64,000 nt of DNA from Acestrorhynchus altus (GCA_034509495.1 CM067521.1:3959564-4023563), one strand, 5' to 3'; shown: positions 9,414 through 19,725, numbered from the stretch's first letter. Made by a program: numbers and translations. The notes: generated from the letters alone by a model not told the origin.

Positions 9414-12400
9414 ATGGCAGATACAGTGTTCCTGATCATACTGGTCTTGGTTTTTACAGTACAGCCTGGTACTGGAACAGGTAAACTATTATTCCTATCT
9501 TATTTTAATTATGCAGAATAGGGTCGTGTACAGTATATTATCTTCTGAATGCCTTTGATCGAACTGTATGGATCATTTAGTTACTCACTGATATTGAGGC
9601 AGGACTATCCACCAGTAAGGTTTTTTTTTACTATAATCTAGGTTCAATTAATTGCAATAATTGAAAACAACACAAAAAGCTATATTTAGTAAAACACAAC
9701 AGGCTAAAACGTACTGAAATAGAGCTGCAGTTGAGCTTTTGAGTCCATCCAACTTCCCTCAGTACAGGAAATGAATTGTGTTAAACGCTATTCTCTTCTT
9801 TTTCGGCAGAAAAGTCATTTTCACGTATTCAGAGTAGAAGTGAAATGTGCAAATCCACAAATCTTTGCAAATGTATAAAAAATAAAACACAAAAGTATAA
9901 CATGTACTTAAGTATTCACAGAATTTGCTCAATGCTTTGTTGAAGCTCTTTGGCAGCAATTACAGCCTCAAGTCTTTTTGATTATGTTGTTACAAGCTTG
10001 GCTCATGTGTTCTTGGGAAGTTTCTCCCATTCTTCTTTGCAGCACCTCTCAAGCCCCATCAGATTGGATGGAGAGTGTTGGTGTACAACAATTTTTCCTT
10101 CTCCAGACATGTCCAACCATGTTCTGGCTGGGCCACTCAAGGACATTCACAGAGTTGTCCTGAAGCCACTCTTTTGTCATCTTGACTGTGTGCTTTGGGT
10201 CATTGTCCTGTTAGAAGATAAACTTTCATCCCATTCTGATGTCCACAGTATTCTGGAGCAGGTTATCATCAAGGATGTCTCTTTACATCACTGCAGTCAT
10301 ATTTCCCTCGAGTCTGAATGTGCCTTTTACAGAGGAGTGGCTTCCATCTGGACACTTTACCAAATGTGCCTGATTGGTTCTGCAGAAAGGTTCTCCTCTC
10401 TCCACAGAGCAATGTTGGAGCTCTGTCAGAGGACCATTGGGTTCTTGGGTTCCTCTCTGACTAAGGCCAACTTACAACCGATCACCCAGTTTGGCAGCCA
10501 GCTCTAAGAAGAGTCCTGGTGGTTCCAAACTACTTCCATTTAAGGATGATGGAGGCAATTGTGCTCACTGGTACTTTCAATGCAGCAGAAATGTTTCTGT
10601 ACCCTTTCCAGTGGAAACCAGTCTCATAGCAAAGGTTGTGAATACTAATGTAGATATTATATTTTAGTTTTTATATTTAATAAGATTATTTTTTCAAATT
10701 ATAGATTTCAAAACATTTTTCTCACTTTGTCATCATGGGATATTTTGAGTAGAATTTTGAGACAAAAAAATGAATTAAATCTATTTTGAATTAAAGCTGT
10801 AACATAACAAAATGTGCAAAAATTGAAGGGTTGTGATTACTTTCTGGATGCACTGTACGCATACAGAAGTTTCTCAGTACGGTGTCGGGTTTAACAACAA
10901 CAATGCCAGACGTCTCTGCATAGAGTTGTAGAGGTTCCTAATGGTGTCCTGTGATGATCCATCCCATACAGCTTGAATGTTCACACTCAGTTCTGCAGAT
11001 GGTGTGGTAGGGATGGAGTGTTGATAGAGCATCCGATAGCATCCCACACATTTTCAATCAGGGATAGATCTGGAGATGAGACCGACCACGGTATAGTATA
11101 TGTGTCTTCAATGTGAGCTTTTGAGATGGCAGCAGTATGTGAATGAGCATTGTCCTGTAAGAATAGCGAACCAGAGTGTGTGTTCAGAAAAGGTAGGATC
11201 ACTGGTTGCAGGACCTCATTAATGTAATGTTGGGCTGTCAAAGTGCCTGTAATGAAGACCAAACACCTTTGTGCATCCAGCACCTGGCATCATACAAAAT
11301 TGGACCCCACACACCATGACACCAGGCCTTCAGGATGTGTGATGCATGGCATCAAACCCTTGATCTTGGTGCTGACCACGGTGCCTCCACACACAGATTC
11401 CTTTGCAGTCTCTATGATTACAGAAGATGATCCGCTGCCATTCTGAATAACTTCACTCAGGCAATCCTTTTCTATGAATGGTAGAATGATGTGAGTGGGA
11501 AACAGTGTTATTTCTCTGTGAACTGGTTCCTCAGACCAGCATTTAGATCCTGAATTTAGACCAGCTGGTGTCTCTTCATTTTGCATTGCAGATGAAAATG
11601 CATTCCAGCAGTTTATCGGATGCTCGTTCAACAGTCAAGGACAAGTGGGTCACTTCTGGCGTTACGGCTACAACAGCAGGGACATCATGCACATCGACCT
11701 GGTGAGGGAAACCATGGTCTCTACCAGTGAAGCTGGCCTTTTCCTAGTAGAGGAGAGGAAGAGTGCGGAGTACATCAAGTCCAAGCAGAAGCGTTTAATG
11801 AAGGTGTGCTCTGCAGTGCAAACTGTCTTCTCCCTGTCTAACAGCTCCCTCTCCAGGGCAGGTCAGTCCAGCACAGCTTATTCTTGCTCTTTACTTAAAT
11901 GTATAAATAAAACCAAATTTGTTGGTGTGGTCATTACACTTCAGAGTCCTTTTGTCCCATTAGGATTGTGGAATTGTGGAATTCTCAAGCAAGCGCCCTA
12001 TAGAATATGGGGTATCATAGTAATTACCTAGCAGTACCTATGCAATCACATAAAATATCAGCTATTAGAGGTGAAACACAATGACACTGACTGTATCTGA
12101 GCTGATCTATGTAAATATTCACGATCAAACCCAATAAGGGCGTGGCCAAAGCCACCGCTCCATTAAATAATACAAATATTTTTATGATTTCTGTTTTGAA
12201 ATAAGGAAGGATTAATAAGTAGTTGCATCACTGGCCCCCACACAGCAACACTCAAGCAACCACCAGGCCATTGTTACCATGGTAACCACCTAGCAACACC
12301 CTTGCAACCACCTAAATGGCTGCCATTGAATATCACAGCAATCTAGTAACATTGTAGCAGTACTGTGGAATTGCTCGAGTTTTGATTTAGTTGAACCAAG

Positions 12401-13866
12401 CCACTGGTCCTTTAAGCACCATTACATCATACATGTATTTTGGGGAGGGGGGTATTCTTTGTTGTTGTTGTTGTTTTTTGTTGTTTTGTTTTGTTTTGTT
12501 TTTCCAAAAAAAAATTAAATTAAAACTTTGCATTTTATCACACCTGTATGATTTTTGGGACTGAAATAATGTAGGATTAATATTTACTTACATTACTGGC
12601 AACCACATAGCAACACCCAAATGACCACCAGACCAGTGTTACCATGGTAACCACCTAGCAACTCCTTAGAAACTACATAAAACTAATATCATGAAAAACA
12701 ACACCTTAGCAACCACCTAAAGGACACCCATAGCATTGCCTTTGAATGCCACAGCAATCTGGCAACACTGTAACAATATTCCAGAAATGCTTAAGCTTTA
12801 GTATGAACCTGAAGTAGGTGTGGCCTAAACCATGGGTTAAAGCTTAAAGCTGCATTTTATCAAGCCCTTATGATTTTATTAACAAATTAATGTAGCATTA
12901 ATATTTAGCTGCATCACTGGCAAACACACAGCAACACTCTAATAACCACCGGAACCAGTGTTACCATAGTAACCATGTACCAAGGTAATCCCCTAGCAAC
13001 CACTTAAGTGGGCTACAACAGCAGCACTATTACATAAACAGCAATCTATCAACTGTGTAGCAACACCATGGAATTGCTTACGCTTGAGTTTTTGATTTAG
13101 TTCAAGCAGGAGTGATAGACGGCCACCCTAGTAACCGCCAGGCCAGCATTACCATGGTAACCTCCTAGATACATCCTAGAAACCACATACTGACTACCTT
13201 TGGTGAGAAATGGCCTGCTTTTAGATTTTGACAGATTTGTCAGTTTGCTGTAATTGGACTATAATCTGCTGTTTTGCTGTCCATGCAGTCAGACCCTCAG
13301 TGCATGTACGGATGGGACGGGAGGAAGGCAGAGAATTCCTCACGTGTCTGGTGCACGGTTTCTACCCCAACACCATCCGTGTGAAATGGAACCGCAATGG
13401 AAAGCCCATCTACTACGGCACGTCAACCACTGGCATACTCCCTCACAAAGATGGCATGTTCCAAATGACGAGCTACCTCAGCCTCGGGAACACGACTATC
13501 CATGGCATTACCTGCGAAATTGAACACATTAGCATTGATGGGAAGATGAGAGCAACCTTAGGTATGTGTCCCACTTCGAAAGTCCAATTCCACATTTTAC
13601 ATGGAATCATCAAAAATTTGATATGTTTAATGTTGTGTTTCTTCCCTGTTTCAGAGGAGAACCCAGTCCACCTTCTGCTCTCTGTGGTCATAGCTGTGGC
13701 TGCTGGCCTTGCTGGGTTTGTATGTCCAGTTGGCACAACAGCACTGGTCATTTACCTCAGAAGGAAAGCAATATTAAAATCGACCCAAGACACCACAAAT
13801 GACTCTACTGAGGCCTCAGAAACACCACCATCTATGAGCTTAATGCACCTTCCAACAGAGATATGA
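9414..13866 (+). CDS. MHC class II-type beta chain, W-category (class I-like domains)
   Basis: Four exons: 9414-9480 (signal), 11592-11861 (beta1, 270 nt), 13289-13561 (Ig C1, 273 nt), 13655-13866 (TM/tail). All are GT-AG in phase 1, 822 nt in total, so 273 aa. Residues 1-22 are a signal peptide (MADTVFLIILVLVFTV...). The beta1 domain (23-112) has Cys33 and Cys95, the expected disulfide spacing. It contains GCSFNSQGQVGHFWRYGYNS and DIMHIDL, strongly recalling class I alpha2 (GFWQYGYDGEDF). An NSS sequon is at residue 106. The C1 domain (113-203) has Cys132/Cys188, CLVHGFYPNTIRVKWNRNG and TTGILPHKDGMFQMTSYL, which is class I alpha3-like. The Trp usually ending this domain is missing. TM is at about 208-238, with a 35-residue Ser/Thr-rich tail. 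A single distal domain plus an adjacent alpha gene argues against class I. Intron 1 holds two Tc1 remnants and intron 2 a tandem array. Confidence 0.87.
9830..10860 (-). mobile_element. Internally deleted Tc1-like transposon (beta-chain intron 1)
   Basis: The plus strand carries the reverse complement of a Tc1-like element. Its minus-strand reading gives pieces of a typical fish Tc1 transposase N-terminus around 10320-10500. The left edge is near the attcacagaatttgctc stretch and the right edge near tttctggatgcactgtac (about 10840-10858). At about 1 kb against a usual 1.6 kb, and with the middle missing, it is inactive. The open frame at 9950-10507 on the plus strand is antisense shadow. Confidence 0.75.
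10895..11500 (-). mobile_element. Tc1/mariner-type transposase fragment (beta-chain intron 1)
   Basis: Minus frame 11283-10987 reads TAQHYINEVLQPVILPFL, then SLFLQDNAHSHTAA and SPDLSLIENVWDAIG. These are the DNA(P)HTA and SPDLNPIE(N/H)xWD hallmarks of Tc1-family DDE transposases. More of the element extends towards 11500 in another frame. Related fragments lie at 2095-2325, 15230-15500 and 18345-18650. It ends less than 100 bp before beta-chain exon 2. Confidence 0.85.
12195..13190. repeat. Tandem array of 330-360-bp units with GTTACCATGGTAAC palindromes (beta-chain intron 2)
   Basis: Three units plus a partial one start at about 12195, 12555 and 12885 (ggattaatatttagttgcat, cactggcaaccacacagcaa). 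Each contains GTTACCATGGTAAC or a one-base variant (12273-12286, 12638-12651, 12960-12973, 13148-13161), followed by accacctagcaac. The palindrome matches the RFX-type X-box pattern (GTTRCCATGGYAAC). Confidence 0.8.
12456..12505. repeat. (TTG)n / (TTTTG)n simple repeat
   Basis: Runs of TTG and TTTTG/GTTTT in intron 2 of the beta-chain gene, just before a poly-A stretch. Confidence 0.9.
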
Positions 13867-13889
13867 ACATTACGCCCTGCAGAGTGACT

Positions 13890-14185
13890 AGTGATGCTGT
13901 CCTTATGTCTGGAATGGAGACAGCTTTCCTGCTGTCTCTGTCTCTGCTGGGGTGTTTAAACACTGTGTCCACCATGTCAGTTTCACTACAGTGCTGAGAA
14001 TGACCCACCACCCACATAATAGCAGCTCTGTGGTGGTCCTGTGGGGTCCTGATCACGGAAGATCACCTGAAAGGAGGAGAATAAAGTATGCAGAGAAACA
14101 AAGTGCTCCTGTATGATAAAAGGAGCTGAAAACAAATGACAGTCAGTGACAGTCAGGTGGTCATAATGTTTGGCTGATCTGTGTA
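13890..14185 (+). mobile_element. Dispersed repeat D (over the beta-chain 3-prime UTR)
   Basis: cacccacataatagcagctc, its neighbours and aggtggtcataatgtttggc recur at 55245-55545 in the other orientation or rearranged. It supplies the probable poly(A) signal AATAAA at 14080-14085 for the MHC beta gene, 214 bp after the stop. Confidence 0.5.
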
Positions 14186-14795
14186 TGTTCAAATGTTTGT
14201 GGACACCCCTTCTAATGAATGCATATTTAAAATTGCACCCATTGCTGACACAGATGTGCAATTGCACATACAGCTTGTCTTGTCTGGACACAAGGATTGT
14301 TGTCACTTGCTTCCATGTTAAAATGATGAATGTGACTTTTTTTTTTATTTATTAAAATTAATTAAAATTATTATTGCTAGAAACTATTATTTAACAGAGT
14401 GTTCATGTGTAACTTCCAAGTCAGAAGCTTATCATAATTGCATGTGCAGTTAGCATGATTCCAATAGGATGCTTTGGAGCACATACATATCTAACTATGC
14501 CTAAAGCCAGCAGTGGGTTAAAGGGATATAAAGCACCCAGCATTGAACGATGATAGAAACGATGGTGCTCCAACCAATACTTTTGGGATGAGTTGGGAAT
14601 AAGGTAGCATGGTGATCATCCAACATCCTGACCACACCAACTCTAGCTCTTGTCACTTAAGGCAATCAAATCCTCACAGCAATGCTCCAACATCTAGTAA
14701 AAAAGCCTTGCCTGGACAGTAGAGTATTTTTAATATCCGTAATTTCAGAAGAAACTATGAATGAGTAGGTGTTCCAATACTTTCTGTAGATGGGT
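14185..14795 (+). mobile_element. MITE family A, near-complete copy
   Basis: It begins gttcaaatgtttgtggacac and ends gaatgagtaggtgttccaat followed by actttctgtag. Read inward, the two ends form an imperfect inverted repeat of about 20 bp. The interior matches the other family A copies (ttgggatgagttgggaat, ggtgatcatccaacatcctg). There is no coding capacity. Confidence 0.65.
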
Positions 14796-14929
14796 TGATC
14801 TTCTTAGTCACTGGAAGAAGCTGCACATGAATAAAGTGCTGCAGCAACACAACTGCTTTTCTTTGGTTTGCTTGTTTAATACTGAATGACTGGTTTTGAT
14901 CGGCATTTGTGGGCTCTAGCAAATGTTTT

Positions 14930-15500
14930 TTTTGCTTTGTAATGGATGGACCTTCATCTGATCTGCACCAAAAAGACCTTATCTTCATTCAACTGTGTTT
15001 CACGGGGTTTTGTATCTTTTTGGAATCAGTTTTTTTTTTACAATTCATGCCTCCTCAGATCCTCTTCTGGTCTTATCTGATATTTGCAGAGGACTCAGTT
15101 CAGTGGCATGGCTCTCATTTTTGTTTCTGAGGATAAAATTCAAACAGTAGTCAGATATTCTAATACATGGAGTCAGTGTGCTGTGACCTTTCCTGCAATG
15201 TCTAATATATTCATATAGAAAAAGAGTGTTTGTTGTCTTTATGTGCTTACTTTATATATACTGCCTCTGACTGAGGATCCAGGACCTTCTGCTGAGAAAC
15301 TGGGCTGCTGCTATTGGGGCTGATGTAGACATCTGCTCTGTGGGATGTGATGTGTGATGAGAAGTTGATGATCGTGGATTTGTTTGTCGTCTCCAAAAAG
15401 AAAGCGGGACTCATCACTGAAGATGACCCACTGCCATCCCACTGCCATTCATGTTTCACAATCGGCTGATTCTTTCTGTGTGCAACGATTTGTTTTGACA
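14930..15500 (-). mobile_element. Degraded Tc1-type fragment
   Basis: 15385-15500 resembles 11405-11470 (gaagatgacccactgccat), part of the Tc1-type family at 10895. Upstream of it, to 14930, nothing coding is seen. Confidence 0.45.
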
Positions 15501-15504
15501 ATAA

Positions 15505-16645
15505 GTGTAATTATGTAGTGGTTGCGTAATGTTTTATTGTGATTGTAGTTGTTGTGTTGTGGTTGTGCTGGCTGGGTAGTGGTTGATGTGGTCCTGTACA
15601 GGTTGTTGTGGTTGTGGTGTTGTTTGTGATTTTGTAGTGGTAGCTGTGGTTGTGGTGGTTGTGTTGTGGTTATTCTTGTGATTGTGTAGTGGTTACAGTG
15701 GTCATGATGTGGTTGTTCTGGTTGTGTTGTGATTGTTGTGGTGGTTGTGTACTGGTGGTTGTGGTTGTTTTGATTGTATAGTGGTTGTTGTGGTTGTGGT
15801 ATGTGGTTGAAGTATGTAGTGGTTTCTGATGTAGTGTAGTGTTGTGATGGTTGTCGTGGTGGTTACTGTGGTGGTGGTTGTGGTTGTGTAGTGGTTGTGT
15901 ACTGGAAGCTGTGGATTTGGTTCATGTGTAGTGGATGTTGTGGCTCTGTACTGGTGGCTGTGGTTGTGTAGTGGTTGTTATGGTGGTTGAGAAGTGATAG
16001 TGGTGGTTGTGGTCAATATTGTGGTTGTGGTGGTTGTTGTCATTGTGTAGTAGTTGTTGTGATTGTATAGTGGTTGTGTTGTGGTGGTTGTGGTGTTTCT
16101 GTAGTGGTTGATGTGGAGGGTGTGTAGTGGTTGTGAAGAGATTATTATGATTGTATGTTGGTTGTAGTGGTTGTTGTAAATGTATTGTGGTTGTGCTGGT
16201 TGTTATGGTTGTGTAGTCTGACACTATAGTGGTGGTGGTCATTGTACAGTTATTCTTGTGATAATGTAGTGGTTACAGTGGTCCTGAAGATGTTGTTCTG
16301 GTTGTGTTGTGATTGTTGTGGTGGCTGTGTACTGGTGGTTGTGGTTGTTTTGATTGTATAGTGTTTGTTGACGTTGTGGTTATTGTATAGTGGATGTTAT
16401 GAGTGTGTAGTGGTTTATGTTTGGTGTAGTGGTTGTGGTTGCATTGTGGATGTTGTGGTTTTGTACTGCTGGCTGTGTATGCGGTGGTTGTGTAGTGGTT
16501 GCTATGATTGTGTGCTGGTGGCTGTGGTTGTTGTGTAGTGGCTGTTGTGGTTATGGTCAATATTGTGGTTGGCTAGTGGTTGTGTAGTGGTTGTGGTGCT
16601 TTTGTTGTGGCCGTGGTTGTTGTGTAGTGGTTGCAGTGGTGTGCA
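15505..16645. repeat. Long GT-rich minisatellite (gtggttgttgtggttgtg)
   Basis: About 1.1 kb of degenerate short units built on TGTGGTTG and GTAGTGG. It ends about 160 bp before the TATA box of the aerolysin-like gene. Open frames here (His/Thr-rich on the minus strand) are repeat products. Confidence 0.95.
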
Positions 16646-16807
16646 TATGAACATGATCAGCAGGACCAAAACATTTCACAACATCACCGTGTATCCTGCT
16701 GAAGGTGTAGTGAAGATTACACTTTGCAGTTTCCAGCAGGATGTGGGCTCATCTTCTCAGGAAGTTTATCAGAAGGTTATCAGAGCCCACACCCTGCAGC
16801 TGACAAC

Positions 16808-16814
16808 TATATAA
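16808..16814 (+). promoter_or_regulatory. TATA box of the aerolysin-like gene
   Basis: TATATAA stands about 70 bp before a consensus donor (CTC|GTAAGT at 16880). The predicted transcript starts near 16838, giving a short non-coding exon 1 ending at 16879. The matching acceptor TTATTTCAG ends at 17328, 18 bp before the ATG. Confidence 0.55.
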
Positions 16815-16984
16815 CAGAACCCTTTGACTCATCCAGCACTGAAGATATTTTATAACCAACGCCTGTGTCCCGACGTCTCGTAAGTATCAGTGATATTACT
16901 TTTATGGGCAGATTTAATCATACAGCTTTGGTTTATTATGACATTGTATTTTTCAGTGATCACGAGCACAGTTACCAAGAACAT

Positions 16985-17228
16985 TAACTCTTACAACCTG
17001 AGATCCGCACTGATGATCCTCTGGATGATCAATTTCAAAATTCAAAAATATCCAAAATTTTAATCCTCTTCATTTTTTACATCTCAAATGAAGAATTTAA
17101 GGAGCCTGTGATCTCCTGAAAATAATATCCAGTATGTGTAATTATCTCCTATAAGCTAATTTTTTAATTAAATAAAGTTACATGAAAACTTTGAAAACAT
17201 TGCAAAATTGGCCTCGAGTTCATTTATA
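16985..17228. mobile_element. piggyBac-like MITE family B, shortened copy (intron 1 of aerolysin-like gene)
   Basis: It starts ttaactcttacaacctgagatcc and carries the distal part seen at 58610-58850. The middle is missing. Flanking TTAA fits the family. Confidence 0.45.
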
Positions 17229-17346
17229 GAGATCCTGCTGGAAGAGCTAAATCCAGTAGTAAAACCATTTGCTATCTGTTTAAACTGCTTCATTATAACA
17301 AAAATCCCAATTCATGTGCTTATTTCAGGGTTCAAAAAGCTAAATC

Positions 17347-18333
17347 ATGTCTTATCTGGCACCCATCCGTCTTATCGGTGGACATAGAGGCAAAGCATTC
17401 AACTTCTGCGGCACTGGCAGTGGAGCGTCCCTGGAAAAGATAGCCGTGTGGTCGGGAAGCTTGCAAATAAAATCCATCATGGTTTGGCTGACCAACGGCG
17501 CGTCAATGCAGTATGGGGAGCCTAGCTCAGCGAATGAGAATGATAATCCTGACTCTTACTCTGAATACACCTTTCAACAGGGAGAGCAAATCAAAAGCCT
17601 TTCCCTGTGGAAAAATGGAGATGGAACATGTCTTGGTGCCATCAAATTTACAACAACTTCCAACGGCAGCTTCTTTCTGAAGATGACCAAGAAGGACCCG
17701 AAAACAGAGCACAAAGTTGACGTTGGTTCTGGGATCTGCGTGGGAGTGGTTGGGCGTGCAGGATCAGACATCAACAGCTTAGGGTTTGTGTTCATCAGCA
17801 CCATCAAGTCTGCTGTACTCACCAACGTCGCATATCCCACCCTCCATGATGAAGTTCCTCAAGTAGATTATAAGGACCTCAAAATCATGAAATTTCACAA
17901 TAAAACTAGTGCTGCTGAAGAGCATATAATAGAAACCAAGGAGAACTTCGTCCAAAAGTCCTCCTGGTCTGTGATCAATAAAATGGGCTCCACCTTCAGC
18001 CTAACAGTAAAAGCAGCTGTTCCAGAGGTGGCAGAAGTTAAAGGTATCTCCAAATTTATAATGGGGTTCAAAACTTCGTACTCTTTGGACCATTCTGTAG
18101 ACAGTAATGAAACGTTAACTTTCCCAGTCATAGTCCCTGCACAATTAAAAATGGATGCAAAGATCACCATTGGCCAAGCTGTCATTGATCTTCCGTACAC
18201 TGGTATAGTGAAGATAAGCTGTTTAAATGGCTCTGTGCTGGAGATTCACACCAGTGGAATCTACAGTGGCATCATGTACACCAGTGCAGACCTAAAATAC
18301 GATGTACCCATGATTTGCTTTGAGAAAAAATAG
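17347..18333 (+). CDS. Aerolysin-like pore-forming protein with jacalin lectin domain (Dln1/natterin-like)
   Basis: One uninterrupted 328-codon frame, with its coding sequence in a single exon. The N-terminal part (about residues 1-145) has the jacalin-type beta-prism pattern: IRLIGGHRGKAFNFCGTGSG, LEKIAVWSG, IKSIMVWLTNG, then SLSLWKNGDG and GVVGRAGSDINSLGFVF. The C-terminal half (about 160-328) has the Ser/Thr-alternating strands of the aerolysin fold, including NETLTFPVIVPAQ and DLPYTGIVKISCLNGSV. In characterised fish homologues the lectin domain binds glycans and the aerolysin module assembles into membrane pores. There is no signal peptide, as in Dln1-type proteins. Length is close to the family norm (about 315-330). 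It has a TATA promoter and a non-coding exon 1. A Tc1 remnant forms the 3-prime flank, with AATAAA at 18670 and 18859. No break or frameshift is seen. A natterin-3-like label is the near alternative. Confidence 0.92.
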   Translation: MSYLAPIRLIGGHRGKAFNFCGTGSGASLEKIAVWSGSLQIKSIMVWLTNGASMQYGEPSSANENDNPDSYSEYTFQQGEQIKSLSLWKNGDGTCLGAIKFTTTSNGSFFLKMTKKDPKTEHKVDVGSGICVGVVGRAGSDINSLGFVFISTIKSAVLTNVAYPTLHDEVPQVDYKDLKIMKFHNKTSAAEEHIIETKENFVQKSSWSVINKMGSTFSLTVKAAVPEVAEVKGISKFIMGFKTSYSLDHSVDSNETLTFPVIVPAQLKMDAKITIGQAVIDLPYTGIVKISCLNGSVLEIHTSGIYSGIMYTSADLKYDVPMICFEKK

Positions 18334-18344
18334 TTGCGCCCAGA

Positions 18345-18650
18345 AGAACTCAACCACGGTCTTCATTTGGTCTTCATTACAGGCAGTTTAACAGCCCAAC
18401 GTTACATTAACAACCAGTGGTCCTACCTTTCCTGAACACAGACTCCAGCGTCCTTTTCCAACAGATCGACGCTCGTCTTATTGAAGACACAGATACTATT
18501 CTGTTGTCAGTCGCATCTCCAACGTGCTATTGGATGAATATTCAAGCTGCATGGGATGGATGATCACAGGACACCATTAGGAACCCCTACAACTTCAAGC
18601 TGAGACGTCTGGAATGTTGCAATCAACCCAACGCCATTCTGAGAGACACC
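18345..18650 (+). mobile_element. Tc1-type fragment in the 3-prime flank of the aerolysin-like gene
   Basis: gtcttcattacaggcag, then cagcccaacgttacattaac, and ggatgatcacaggacaccat match the reverse complement of 11283-10904. Frames are broken. It probably lies in the transcript 3-prime UTR. Confidence 0.7.
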
Positions 18651-18989
18651 ACGTCTGTATGTGTAGATCAATAAATGAGCATTTACTTTCCATGTCATAT
18701 CCTTTACGTAACTTGTTCCTGTATCTTTTCTGATTGATGATTAGACATTAATATGAATAGCTTGGTTGCAGCTTGGTCAATTGGAATACTGTATAATCCA
18801 GTTAAATAGAGATGAAATGAAATTCATTTCTGAATGTTTTACTGGATAAACTTAATGCAATAAAAGGCTGCATTTCAAAACACATTCGAATTTTCTATTT
18901 ACATTTTCATTATTGTGAAAATGAAATGGCACCTACACACATTCACACAATGACGTTTTGCAATTGACATATTAAGTTGTTGGGTTTTT

Positions 18990-19725
18990 TTTAATACATT
19001 GTTATTTATACAGTATAAATGCTCTAGTATCCTGTTGGTCTTCTAGTTCTTAGAACCCAAAATCCTTTGTGAGGAGTTACACGCTGTTTTGTAGGCTTCA
19101 TAGCTCAGGATTAGAGTAACCTACACACATGATACACATATCATTATCAGAGTGTAATCCAGCTCGGAAAGCAGCTAAAATTCACTTGCTTCCAGCTGAA
19201 CTAAATCCCAGTTTAAATGCCAAAGGAGCTTCCAGGGCACGTTTACATGCTCGCTCTGCATGTAGACTCTCACTGACCCACATATTGGATTACAGAGGAA
19301 AACATGAACGGAGGGGCGGTTTACTCTCTTTCTTTGCTTGCACAGTTTTTTGGGGTTTTTTTCAAATTTCAGAATCAAAAGGGTAAAATAATGCTGATAC
19401 AAAAATGACCAAAAATAATAAAGGACATTCAGGTTGTTTTTTTTTTTATTGAGTCACTGTCAAGTGTTTTGAAGAAATTATTATTATGAATATCAGTCCA
19501 ATCATTACACGTGTGCACACAAGCACAAAAATGTGGCTTCAATGTAGTTTTTTTTATCAAATTTATACCAATATCTGACTTCTGTTAATATTTACACCTG
19601 AAATCCATACAAATATGAGTTGACTAGGATCTTCTGAAAATAACAATATCTCTAACGTGTGAGTTTTCTAATCTTTTGGTGAATAAACGTATGTGAACAT
19701 CCCACAGTATTGGTCTAGAGTTCTA
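18990..19725. mobile_element. piggyBac-like MITE family B, long copy
   Basis: Shares gcttcatagctcaggattag, gcagctaaaattcacttgct and ttactctctttctttgcttg with 58020-58850 and 24035-24690. It has no coding sequence. Confidence 0.6.

Noticed and set aside
9950..10507. 185-codon open frame on the plus strand
   Set aside because: Antisense reading through a Tc1-like element.
9414..13866. Calling the plus-strand gene an MHC class I heavy chain
   Set aside because: The domains look class I-like, but there is one distal domain only, the signal exon joins it in phase, and a divergent alpha-type gene shares the promoter. Class II architecture fits better.
4286..13866. A DM-type (peptide-loading) alpha/beta pair
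   Set aside because: Some DM-like touches (RSFC in alpha1), but DM is reported absent from teleosts, and the beta-2-microglobulin/class I features are not DM hallmarks. Kept only as an alternative.
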